Origin: Chionis minor
Taxonomy: Eukaryota; Chordata; Aves; Charadriiformes; Chionididae
DNA: 64,000 bases
Direction of reading: 5' to 3'
NCBI GenBank assembly: GCA_013398295.1
Contig: VZSF01004860.1
Coordinates: 510,605-574,604, forward strand
Shown here: positions 22,761-34,166 of the stretch, piece by piece
Position numbering within the stretch: the first letter of the stretch is position 1
How the letters are laid out: every line of letters begins with the position of its first letter
Translations under genes and position numbers: made by a program
The notes under the pieces: model-generated
The model's database searches: none
The model's input: only the letters and a program-made list of their open reading frames with translations
What the model was told of the DNA's origin: nothing

Positions 22761-23636
22761 AAAAGTGTGACCATGAAATTCAGATAACTGCAAGTTCCAT
22801 CCTAAATGACTGGTTTTATTACTTGAGATCTTCAAAGCAACTCTGAAGTATGCAATAAATTAGAAAAACTATTTTGGGAAAAGCTTGGTTCAACATCGTC
22901 TTGATTTTCCCACGATACTAGCCTGTCAATTAGTACTGCCTTATGGAGACTTCAAAAATATTTCACCAGGTGGTGCTGTTACACATAACCTTCCGATTCT
23001 TACCCTACCACCTGAGCACATGGTAGTTGTGGAAAGAGGAATTGTCTAGAAGGCTACTTGGCTGACTTAATTGCTGATTGCATAAACGATACGTATAAAT
23101 TGTGTATGCATATGTATATGTGTATGCGTATATATGTGTCTGTGTATGTATATTTTATAAATATATCTGCTTTACTGATATATCCTTCCTTCAGAGTCCT
23201 GGCTATGACTAAACGGAAGGACCACACAGCCTCAGAGCAGAACTCTGCTGTCCATGACTGGTGCATATGCAGCTGTAATAGATAAACACATGTTCTATGA
23301 ATGTATTATGAAAAGCACAATTAAGATGAATTCATTTAGGGACTATTTTTATTACATGGAATAACAAAACAAGCCTTCTGTAGTACATGCATAGCAAAGA
23401 TAAGCCTTATATTTACATTAAACCAAACAAACTTTGGAAGAATGTATAATTCTGCCTTCTAAACATAGAAAATGCTGATATTGTCTCCTTAACCTTCCCC
23501 TTTATAAAGTGAGAAAGTTAAAATATATTAATACAGTCAATATTTTTACATTAAAAATATAGAATACATACAAAGTTTCACTAAAACTATGAAAAAATAA
23601 ATCATATGTCATAAATCATAATCTATAAATCTAGGC
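22761..23636. other. Intergenic DNA with a TG/TA-rich tract
   Basis: No gene recognised. An alternating purine-pyrimidine tract (TGTATGCATATGTATATGTG and variants) occupies about 23098-23165. Opposite-strand frames over it (23054-23266 and 23058-23285) are by-products of the repeat. Confidence 0.6.
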
Positions 23637-24055
23637 TAGAAGCAACTTCCTACAGTCACGTAATCCAAGCAGATTCTTGCTCCAAGCAAGCTCAACCAGA
23701 TAAGGTTGCTCAGGGCCTTCTCAAAGTGAATGTATGGAGATTCCACAACCGGTCTGGGTAACTTCTTCGAGTGCTTAACAGATGTCAAGTAAAATTGCTT
23801 TCCTTGAATCTAATCAGAATTTTCTGTGCTGCAATTAAGGTCCATTGTCCCCTTTGCAATGCACTCTGCACCTCTGAGAGGAGCCTGGCTCCACTTTCGC
23901 TGTGCTATTCTGTTACAAACTTTATAAAAGCAGTAAGAAATACTCTTAACTTCTCATCTTAAGGCTAAACAAACCCAGTTCTCTCAGTCTCTCCTAATAC
24001 TTCATGTGCTCTAGCCCCTAATAAGGTCCACTGGACTCATTCCAACATGGCAACA
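23637..24055 (-). mobile_element. CR1 LINE 3' fragment A, antisense
   Basis: Reverse-complement CR1 3' region: GTTGCTCAGGGCCTTCTC, GATTCCACAACCGGTCTGGG, then CTAAACAAACCCAGTTCTCTC and CACTGGACTCATTCCAAC. The same part of the consensus appears again about 230 bases further on (fragment B), so these are two separate insertions or a duplication, not one continuous element. Confidence 0.8.
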
Positions 24056-26060
24056 TTGTTCACATGCAATTTGTGCTGCTGTTGCTTGTCCCATCACCAT
24101 CTATCTCTGAAAAGAATCTGGCTTTGCTTTCTCTACACACTCTTATTAGACATTTCAAAACAAAAAGATGTCTCCGCATCCGTCTTTTCTGTTAAGGGTG
24201 AACAAACCTAGCTCTGAGCCAGTCCTCATACGCCGTGTGCTGCAGTCCCCTAAGCATTTTGACAACCCTCTGTTGGACTTAGACCGTGATGGTAATGTCT
24301 TTCTTGTACCCGGAAGTCCACAAGCAGGCACAGCAGGCCAGCTGTGATTAGCCCAGAGGGGAAGTATCACCTCCCTAGACTTGCTGGCTACACTCCTGTT
24401 AACACAGCCTGATAAGTTGTTGACCATCCTTGCTGTAGGGGCATGTTGCTGACTCATGTTTATTTTACATCCTTCTTATACACCAGGTTTCCTCACCCCT
24501 TTCCTGCAAAGCTGCTTTCTAGTCAGTTGGTGCCAAGCCTCTATTACTCTGTACAACTCTGCTGGACAGAGTTATTCTGCATAAAAATGTAGGACGATAA
24601 ATCTGTGTCTGTTGAACTTCATGAGCCTCCTGTCAACGTGTTTGTCCAGCTCGTTGAGGACCCTCTGAATAGCTGCCCTGTCCGTCAGTGTATTGATCCC
24701 CATCTCCAATTTGGTGTCATCCTTTAACTTGCTGAAGGTGCTTTCTGTGCCATCAAATTATTAGCAAAGACACTAAAAATATCACCCCTCATATCAGCAT
24801 CTAAGGGATGCCACTAGTAAAGACTACCATTTGGACTCTGTGCTGTTGATCACAACCCTGTGAGTCTGAAGGTGTAGTCAATTTTTCACCCATCTTACAG
24901 TCCACTTTCCTAGTCCATGTCTTTTTAAATTGACTACAAAAATACTATGTGAGAGAGCGTCAAATGTTTTGCCAAAATCAAGGAAAATGTCGTGTACTGC
25001 TATCCCCTTCCCACAGAGCCTGGCATTGTATTATAATAGGCAGACAGGATTCCTCCTTGGTAAATCTATGCTGCCTTTCCCCTGTTACCTTCTTGTCATA
25101 CATGTGCCTGGATAGGGCTTCCAGGAGGGTTTGCTACATAGTCTTCTGGGGACAGGAGTTAGGCTGACAGGTCTGTTGTTTTGTGGGTTTGCCTTCTTGA
25201 TCTGCCTGAAGATGGGTGTGATATTTGTCTTTTTCTGTTCATTGGGAACCTCCCTCAGTTGCCATGACCTTCCAAGGGTGATAGAGCATGGCCTTACAAT
25301 GACTGTGGCCAGCTCCCTCAGCAACTTCAAGCAAAGCCCATCTGATGCCATGGATTTGTGTATGCCAAACTGACTTGATTACTTCCTAATTGTCTTCCTG
25401 CACAATGGGAAATTCTATATTCCCAGAGATTCTACCAGCAGGCTTGGTGACCTGGGAAGCCAGATGGCAGACCTTGCTGCTGAAAACTGAGACAATAAAA
25501 AGGCAACGGGTGCTTGGTCCTTTGTATGTCCTTGTATGTTGATGTCATAGAGAAGTTCTCATTGGCATTCTTTCCATCCCTTATTAGTTTCAACTACGGC
25601 TGAGCTTTATCTTTTCTAACTCCAACACTGCATGCTTGGGTAACATCTCTATATTCCTCCCAGGTAGTCTGTCCACACCTCTGCCTGCCTTTTGGAGACT
25701 GAACTCAGTCAGGAGGTCCAGTTCATGCTGAACTTATTCCTATGAACCAGAACGACATTTTGCTCTTTCAGGAGGATATCACCGAAGATCTACCAGCTCT
25801 CCTGAGTTCCTTTGCAGTTTTCCATGGGATTTTGCCAAACAGACTCCTGAACAAGCTGAATTCTACCTGCCAGAAGTCCATAGTTCTGATATTTCTGTTG
25901 TTTTCTCAGGATTTTAAATGCCAAAATCTCATGATCAATGTAGACGAGGCTGACCTCAGCCTTTACCCCCCTGACAAATTATTCCTTGTTTGTGAGTAAC
26001 AAATTATACAGAGCATCTTCCCTGGTTGGTTCATTGATCACCTGGGTTAGATCTACATTC
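24056..26060 (-). mobile_element. CR1 LINE fragment B, including RT domain, antisense (pseudogenised)
   Basis: The longest LINE segment here, about 2 kb. From left it shows the 3' region (GTGAACAAACCTAGCTC, CTCTGTTGGACTT), then AACTTCATGAGCCTCCTG, TTTGGTGTCATC, CAAATGTTTTGCCAAAATC, GAACCTCCCTCAGTTGCC, and ends near GGTTGGTTCATTGATCACC. A minus-strand frame at 25085-25351 keeps part of the reverse transcriptase: VPNEQKKTNITPIF then NNRPVSLTPVP, the CR1 RT block normally VP..WKK.NVTPIFK..NYRPVSLTSVP. Several frameshifts and stops elsewhere mean it is dead. The part beyond 26060 (5' ORF2, ORF1) is missing. Confidence 0.88.
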
Positions 26061-26189
26061 TAACCTCTGTCTAGGATGGAGCTGCTTTTTTTTCCTTTTC
26101 GTATTATCCTCTAAATTACAGGCAGTGAATAAACAGACAGATCAATAAATATTCAATCTTTTTCTCTGGTAGAGAAGAGTAGAAATAAA

Positions 26190-26630
26190 AAGGATCTTAG
26201 GATAATAGGATAATTCAGCTGAGAGAGGATCTCAAGAGGTCATCTCCTGCAGGGTCAGAAGCTGCTGACCTCAAAACAGGGTGAGCTATGAGGTCAGACC
26301 ATGTTACTGAGGGCTTTATCTGGTTTGGTCTTGAAAACTTCCAAGGATGACACAGCTTCTTTAGGTGATCAGATCCACTGCTTGACTGCCCTCATAGTGA
26401 AAAAAGATTTTCTTGTATCTAGCCTGAACCTATCTTGGTTCAACTTATGCCTATTGTTTCTCATCCTCTCACCCCTGTGAGTAGCTTGGCTCCATCTTTT
26501 TGATAACTTCCTCATGGGTGCCAGCAGACTGCTGTTAGGTGCCCCCAAAGATTTCTCTTCTCCAGGCTGAATAAGCCCCATTCCCTCAGCCTCTCCTTGT
26601 ATGGCATATGCTTCCTCAACATTTTATGCC
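26190..26630 (-). mobile_element. CR1 LINE 3' fragment, antisense
   Basis: ATTCAGCTGAGAGAGGATCTC, CTTGAAAACTTCCAAGGATG, GTGAAAAAAGATTTTCTTG, then TTTCTCTTCTCCAGGCTGAATAAG and CCTCAGCCTCTCC follow the CR1 3'-region order on the minus strand. It lies only about 130 bases beyond fragment B but restarts at the 3' end, so it is a third antisense insertion. The 70-codon frame at 26369-26581 is element-derived. Confidence 0.88.
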
Positions 26631-29600
26631 AGCAAGTTTACCATTCCCAAGTCAGTTTGCAGCATTCTGTGACATCAGGACCAAGATCTTCTCATATGAC
26701 ATTCAAGGAACCTTTACAACCTACTTAGAGGCTGGAAATCCCACTTTGGTAATAGACCACTTGGGACGCAGGCATTGCACTGATGAATGTGGAATGTCTA
26801 AAAGCCCTATGAGAACCTAAGCTGATGTGCTTCATTTTTGGAATGGTGGGGGGGGGAAGCTAAGAAGCAGAATAACCTAGCAAGATTTTCAGAGATAAAG
26901 ACCTAAGAAGATTAGGGAAGACATCCTTACAAAATAGTAAATATAGTAAATATAGTAAAATTTTTAAAGGCTTTGTATCTTTTGTCAATTAAACTGTGTA
27001 AACAAGCTTCTTAATTTCCTGAAGATATAAGGTAGACAACTAAAGGCATTAATAGTATCAGAAGTGTTGTCATACTGCAAAGAAAATTCCTACTCAGAGC
27101 TGTTTCCTGCTACCACCTAAAATATATGTTAATTTCTGAATAGCTCTAGCAGTGCCAGCTGTTTACAATTTGGCCATAGGATAAATTTGGTATTTTTTTC
27201 TTATACATCCATATGTGGTTGTTCATTAACCCCTCCTCTGGGAATTTTCCCTGCTACGATATCTAACTATGTCATAAGTAATATACATGGTGGCATTATA
27301 AATTTCTGGTGTTGTATTTTATAACAACAAGGAAATGTTATATCTCATTCCTTTGGATACCAGGAAAGTAAAATAATATATATTGTACTTAAATGGCCAT
27401 CACTGTAGTTCATTACTGCAGTGACTGAAGCCTACCAAATGCTTTAAAAACTAATTTCTCATAATATTTCTTAAGTGGGATATAAATAATACAGATTTTT
27501 GAGCCATCTTTTAGCTCAGGGGTGAGTTTCACAGATTTCTTAATTTATGTGCGCTGTATGACTAAGGCCTTCTAAATTGTCTTTAGGCACTTTTACCAAG
27601 ACTACAAACGAGTGCAAATCTTTTCCTTCATGGGTTAGAGGGTTTTTTTCTAATTGGTAAATTTTGTGAATTGTTTGACTATTTTTGATTGAACATGATC
27701 ATGTATTACTATCTGTCTTTTGTTTGAAATCTTGTATATTTACCTCTAATATATGAATGTACATATCTGTAGAGAAGGAAGTATCTGGGGATATGCAACA
27801 AGCCAAGTTTGTACTCACACACAAAGGAGGCTGGAAGAACAACCAACCAGTTAGTGCAAGCTGTCAAAGAGGTTTCAAGAATTCAATAGGTTGAATTGGT
27901 TAAGGATCAGTTGATGGAGAGAAAAGAGAGAATATAACCTCATAGAAAAGAAAGATCCTAAATTTCAAGGTTGAAATGAAAGGGCAATTCAATGGTTTGA
28001 TGCAGTTTGGAAGGTGGAAGAAATTTGTACATCATCCAAATCCTGGAAATCCTGACCCATATGCACCTGCTGCTTCTGGGCAGTCTCGTGTTATTCAAAA
28101 TAGGAAGTAATTTGTTCTTATGATGGTCAATGTTACCAGGAGAACTTAGAATTTGGGGGGTTTAGAAGTGTTAATTGGTTTATTTTGACTGATTATTTGT
28201 TGGATGTTTTGACAGATTTTAAGGCAACCTAGAGAGTACTGCAGATCCAGTACCACATTTTCTTTGCACAGATTGACACACGATTTACATGACCCCTGAG
28301 GAAGTTTCACAAAAACTGTTACTGTTTTCAGTAGACTTGCTTTTGTAGATTATTTTTAACCAGAATAAGTGAGGAATTCGCAATCTAGTCCTGATATTAA
28401 ACACACCACAGAACAGAAACAGTAGATATGAACTCTGTTCTCTATTTCAAGAATTTCAGTAAGGCAAACATCATATCTATAACTGAAAGCATTCTAAAAA
28501 TATATAGCTCTTTACACAGAAACTTATATTAATGATAGCTCAAATCTAGAGCTGCTAGATGAAAACATAACATCAAAGGAACCTATGATGGCAATTCTCG
28601 TTGGTTTAGAGCTGACTTTGCCATAACAACTAGATCTAGCAATAAATATGTGGAAATAAGGAAATAATTATCCAGATGAGCAACTGAGAAATATTTGCAA
28701 ACTTCCAAGCAGATGAATCTTGCCCTAAAAAACATACTGCTTTTAATTTGTTGTACTACTTCTATTATCACTTTGCTTGTGAAACACGGTCATGCATCTA
28801 ATTGTGAAACCTCTCTAGTTTTCCCTTGACCTCTTTTGGCCCAAGCTATGACTGCAAGTTCCAGGATCCCAATACTGTGTCATCATGCTGCTCATTTCCA
28901 CTTTCAGATTGGTTCAAGGTGGACATGATGCTTTCCTGAGGAGGGGACATTGTAACTGAAATTCATTCTGTTGGTTACAATACCTCTCCTAATTGCATTT
29001 TCTGAAAGAAGAAAGAGGATAATTTCCATGCTTGAGAAAGCAATTCTTCTGAAGCTGGAAACTATCTGGCATCTGCAGAGCTTATAAATGGTCTGTTTAA
29101 CAAGTGTTTCTTAATACCTAAAATAATGTTTTTAAAGTAGTTACACTTTCTTTTCAAAAGTAATATTATTTACTCCTTTCACAAATAAAGATAGCATGCA
29201 CAAATCAGTATAAACCAAATAAAACTAAGGCTGTGAAAGAGCAAAAAACCCCAGCAGTGTCAGTATGTAGTGCTCCTACACTACACATGTAGTTGTCTTA
29301 ATACTTATTATTTAAATGCACATAACAATACTATTTGAAATACCTTTTTTTTCATTTTCTAGTATCCTTTTTTCTGGTAAATGTGTGAAACTTTTTGCTT
29401 TTACATGGCTGACCAGTTCAGAGTTCCTCATATCAACAACTTAACTTTATGTACTTAAGAAAAATCAAAAATTGCAGCTTAATAATTAAAACCTGCAGAC
29501 CTGTATCCTTTTATTTACACACGTGAGCTACTTCACTTAATTTATCAGGATTACTCACAACAATGATATTATATGTGAGCCTTTTCACAATATCCTGACA

Positions 29601-29865
29601 TTGTTGTATCACAGTCATCTCATCATCCTCCTCAGTCTCTTATGTTTTTCTGCATAACTGCTGGAGAGCCACTTCCACTGATCCCATCCAATCTTCATGC
29701 TGTTTGTTATTCCTGCATAGAATTGCATTTCAGCTTCTTCTTTTGAATTTCATTTCTTTCATATCTTTCTCTAAATAATTTTGTAATTTTTTTTGCTTTC
29801 AAAAGCTTCACTGAAATCAAAGTGAGCAAAATTTATAACTTTCCCTCTGTCCAACTAGAGCAAGA
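26631..29865. other. Intergenic DNA, no gene recognised
   Basis: AT-rich; a G-run at about 26847-26856 and a short tandem (ATAGTAAAT) at about 26934-26958. No repeat family or coding exon recognised. Confidence 0.5.
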
Positions 29866-29869
29866 AGTA

Positions 29870-30095
29870 GTGGACTTCTGCAGAGGAGATTCTGATTAGA
29901 TATTCAGGAAAGATTTCAACTGCTAAGAACAGCAGAAGAGTGGGATAGAGTGGGTGTGAAATCTTCATCGCTAAAGGTCTTTCAGATCAGGATCGACAGG
30001 CATCTGTCAGGAGTGACATAAGTACAAAAGTACTTTATTCCGGTAATGGAATAGATGAATCTCTTTCCAGTGATTCTCTGCACAGAGGAAGCCAA
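29870..30095 (+). mobile_element. Old CR1 LINE 3' fragment, sense
   Basis: GATTAGATATTCAGGAAAGA, then TGGGATAGAGTGGGTGTGAAATC, GGTCTTTCAGATCAGGATCG and ACAGGCATCTGTCAGG follow the CR1 3'-region order (TTAGATATTAGGAAAGATTT ... GTGGAATCTCC ... GACAGGCACCTGTCAGG). Diverged; ends approximate. Confidence 0.7.
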
Positions 30096-32056
30096 GAATT
30101 GTTTTCAATTGCACGAGGCTGCAGAATAATTTTTACCACAGAGTAAAGGAGTCTGTATTAAAGAACAAAAGCTGCATTTTAATCACATTTGTGTACATGG
30201 GGCCTACGAAACTAATTTGTAAGGATTTCCAAGGAATCTGAGACATCAGGTGCTTGGAAAAGTACATGTATATAGACAGAAGCTATTGTTTGAATTGCTT
30301 TAAAACATTTTTATACAAAAATGATCTTTCATTAAAGATTAATTTTTTTCACAAGAGATGTTGTTGACAAATTTTAATTTGATATTTCAAATCATTTAAG
30401 TTAAAAATTTTGCTTCCACTTCTAGAGAAAAGCTTGTGTTTTCTCCTTCAGACTTCACTTTAGAGTCTTAGTTTGCATTTGAGCAGAAGTGACAGAAAGT
30501 TTCATAGTGGTGTTCTCTGGGGAACAAGAGTAAAATAAAGTTAACATTTCACATAGTAAGTACCATGCAGCAACTAAGATGTGAGTCAAACTCAGCAGGT
30601 TGAGTGGAAGGGGAGACCAGTCTGTCTTCCACAGCTGGCAACGCTTCAAGTGCTGGACTTCATTATTATTCTCTGGTTTCTGTAGAATAGCCTCATGCTT
30701 TTGAAAACAATACTACAGAACTTGCAAACGTAAAGCAAGCCAAGTTCCCCCAAGGAATCAAGAATTCAGTCCGTATTTCACAATCACTCATTTGTCCTGC
30801 AGTCCTCCTTTCATTCTAACAAAAATAATCCTTTTACAAGGTGCAACTGCAAGCAAGAAATGTCGTAAGAGTAACTGTCATTAAAAAAGTATTGTGTTTT
30901 AGCTAGTTTGGTCATGGTATAATAACAATGAAAATTATACTGAAATTATTGTAAAATAAATTGTAAAATACAATACTCAAATCTGAAATAGTAGGTACAA
31001 AATGGGATTTTTTACATGTTAGAATTTCTGTTTAAAGATAGTTTCCTTTTGCTTAAAAATAGTTGATTCCCAAACATATGATTGAGATCATCCAGAAGAA
31101 TTGCGTGCAGCGTTGCTATAGAAGAGCCAAACTGCAAGACTGTAAAACTGGACTGGAAATAGATTAACACACAGAGGGACGCAAGCTTCTAAAATGAACC
31201 TAACAGTTTGTAAATTAGTTTCTCCTCAGGTTACTGAAGATCTCAGTGCAACTACCCTAGCTATATTTAAATCCTTCAGCCATTTTCCTAATAGTGGTGT
31301 AATGTTCTTGCACAATGTACACTACAAATACATGTACGTTTATATAAGTAATTTTGTATACAACCCAGGAAAGCTTATTTTAGTTCTGAAGCTAAACTCA
31401 AAATAAGTTTGAACGCTGTTTTTTCCAACTGCAGATAGTATTTGTAAGTTGTGCCTTAAAAGCCACTCTTCCCAATCAGATAGAGTGCTGCCATGCGTGT
31501 GATCTGCTGTGGCACGTCTTGGGCACCGCTGTTAAGCTGAGCTAAACAAATGGGTTTACGTACTAGCAACAGCAAAAAATCAAGCTCCACTTTCCCTTCT
31601 CCCGCCCAACCGATGTTCTGCTTATGAAACAGCTGGAGGGTCAGCTCACAGACATAGTCTCAGTTCAGCTGTTATCTTAAACGTGAGAAGTTAACCTGAA
31701 AACAAGAAGATAAAACTTTCACAAGGAGATCTAACAGGAGAGCAGTGGTGTACAATAAATGACATCTCAGACATGGTCAAGGAAACGTAAGTAAGCAACA
31801 TGACTCTGCAGCAGAGGATGTCTGCTGAGCAAAAGAAGGTGGGGAGATATAAGAAATACAGTAAGGAAGGTGCAAGAAGCACCTTGAATTCATGACTTGA
31901 GTGAGTAGCAAATACGGGTATTAAAAAGTCTTCTCACAACTTTAACTTCTAAATCCTCCAAATATCTATGTCATTGCACAACATCAAGAGATTAACAGTT
32001 GGCATGTGACAACTGTTAGTAAAGTACCATAAAAGTACCATACAGGAACATGAATG

Positions 32057-32097
<41 letters not shown>

Positions 32098-33183
32098 CAG
32101 CTAATAAGACAATATTCATCCAGCAAAAGAAGGAATTAAAACTCCAGCAAATAAATAGGTTAGTCTAGAAAAAACAAGAGATTAGAAATAAGGTCATACC
32201 ACCATTAAATTCTTTTTGTAAAGGTTTCATAAAGTAAATGAGCAATGATTAGAAAATTTTATTTAATTTGATCTACTTTATTTGACTAGAAAAAGAAACT
32301 TAAGGGTACATAGTCATACCTCAACAATACCATTAAGGACAAATGACAACTAGGAACTGCATTTCAAGGGAGTCTTGGCATTTGTAGTTTCCTCTGCTCC
32401 AGAACAGAGAGGAGACAAATACAAAATGAAGTTCCTCTGATGAATGCATGCAATTCTGGCACCTCTTTGTGTTTACCTACTTAGTGGCATTCAGAAGTAG
32501 AAGGCTCCACAAGACCAGCATTTTATTGTTGGCAGACTGTGTTGGGTGGAGCACGATGCCTTTAATGCTATCTCATCCACGCCCCGGCACACAGAGCACT
32601 CTTCCCTTCCAAACCAATTCCCCATTTCATTTGAAAGGGAGCCAGCTGCAGTGCTTGAAAACAGAGTCAAGGAGCAATTTCTCATCTGAACAGTAAGAAC
32701 CACCACAGAATTTTTTCCTGTGTAGCACTTCTGGGCACTATTTTGCTTTGACATGATCTGTTTCTCCCCTTGCATTTCCTTTACGTTAGATCTTGCCTGT
32801 GAATCAGTCACACTCCTTCAATTCATATTCCCTATTTTGGATCTATCAAGAAAGCTAATGTTTCCCTTTTAAATAATAGTACTTTCCTGCTGGCTCCAAC
32901 ATCACATACAGTGGGATGCGTAACTTTACCAAACTTTCAAAACTGTGGTGTGTACTTGACATTGCACTTGTCCTTGTGAATATCTTTTGCATTCCAGTGT
33001 GTGCACAGGCTTCCTGCCGCATGGTTCTTCTTTTGATTAGCTGCAACAGATAGGAGCCATATGCCCCCCCTTTTTTAAAATAATTGCAGGTAAGCACATG
33101 TTAAAGAACATCTTATGAACTAAGAGGTGGAAAAAAAACTGAACAACTTATCAACTTTCTCTTGCTGCCAGTTTGAAAAAACA
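30096..33183. other. Intergenic DNA, no gene recognised
   Basis: AT-rich, with the 40-A run at 32057-32096. A small GC-richer patch at 32440-32820 has frames on both strands (82 and 106 codons) with no known domain. Confidence 0.5.
32057..32096. repeat. Uninterrupted run of 40 A's
   Basis: Flanked by GAATG and GCAGC. No SINE, processed pseudogene or LINE body abuts it on the 5' side, so it looks like a simple expanded homopolymer; its exact length is probably unreliable. Confidence 0.95.
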
Positions 33184-34166
33184 TCACCATTGGATTCCTG
33201 AGAGCAAGTCTAGGCTTACCAGAGCATCTACTCCAAAGAGTGTTATAGGATGCTTAGAAAAGGGGCATTGAGCCATCCACCAGCAATCAGGCACAGTCAG
33301 CATAGGTTCACACAGTGAAAGTCCTGTTTTATTACTTTGATATCCTCCTGCAGTAAGGTTACCCACCTAGTGAGTGAAGGGAAGGTGGTAGTTGTAGTTT
33401 TTCTGGATTTTTAGTAAGGCTTTTGATACTGCCCCTCACAGCATCCTTCTGGACAAGTTGTCCAGCTGTGGGATGAGCAGGTTCATGGTGCATGGGGTGA
33501 AGAACTGGCTGAAAGGCAGAGCTCAAAGGGTTGTAGTGAATGGGGCTACATCTGGCTGGTGATCGGTCACCAGTGGTGTTCCTCAGGGCTCTGTTCTAGG
33601 GCCAGTTCTGTTCAATGTATTTGCCAATGATCTGGATGCAGGAATTGAATGCACCATTAGCAAGTTTGCTGATGACATCAAACTGGGAGGTGCTGCTGAC
33701 TCTCTTGAGGGACAAGATGCCTTGCAGAGGGATCTAGGTAGATTGGAGCTTTGTGCTATGATTGATGGGATGAAATTCAACAAGTCCAAATGCTGGATCC
33801 TGCACTTAGGAGAGAGTAAAGTTAGGCACTTCCCCCCCTCAGGAGCGGAAGTGGAGAGGGAGGTGCTGAGCTCTTCTCCCTGGGACCCAGTGACAGGACA
33901 CATGGGAATGGTTCAAAGCTGCACCAGGGGAGGTTTAGACCGGACATTAGGAAGCATTTCTTTACCGAGAGGGTCGTTACACACTGGAACGGGCTTCCCA
34001 GAGAGGTGGTTGATGCCCCAAGCCTGTCAGTGTGTAAGAGGCATTTGGACAATGCCCTTAACAACATGCTTTAACTTTTGGTTATTCCTGAAGTGGTCAA
34101 GCAGTACGACTAGATGATCACTGTAGGTATGTTCCAACTGAAACAGTCTATTCTGTTCTGTTCTGT
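33184..34166 (+). mobile_element. CR1 LINE with recognisable RT core, internal deletion (pseudogenised)
   Basis: Sense CR1 of fairly low divergence. Left part: CACAGTCAGCATAGGTTCACAC, GTTTTTCTGGATTTTTAGTAAGG (RT block FLDFSKAFDT, with one extra T causing a frameshift), CCTCACAGCATCC, GTGTTCCTCAGGGCTCTGTTC ([10 protein letters not shown]), and AAGTTTGCTGATGACATCAAACTGGG (catalytic FADD block, [10 protein letters not shown]). One in-frame TGA near 33559 is where the family has CGA, typical CpG decay. Around 33830-33900 the RT side jumps to the 3' region (GGTTTAGACCGGACATTAGG, GGGCTTCCCAGAGAGGTGG), removing part of the element. The 3' end is a TTCTG repeat at 34151-34165. Confidence 0.93.

Noticed and set aside
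24155..24457. 100-codon minus-strand frame that could look like a gene
   Set aside because: It lies within the antisense CR1 3' region.
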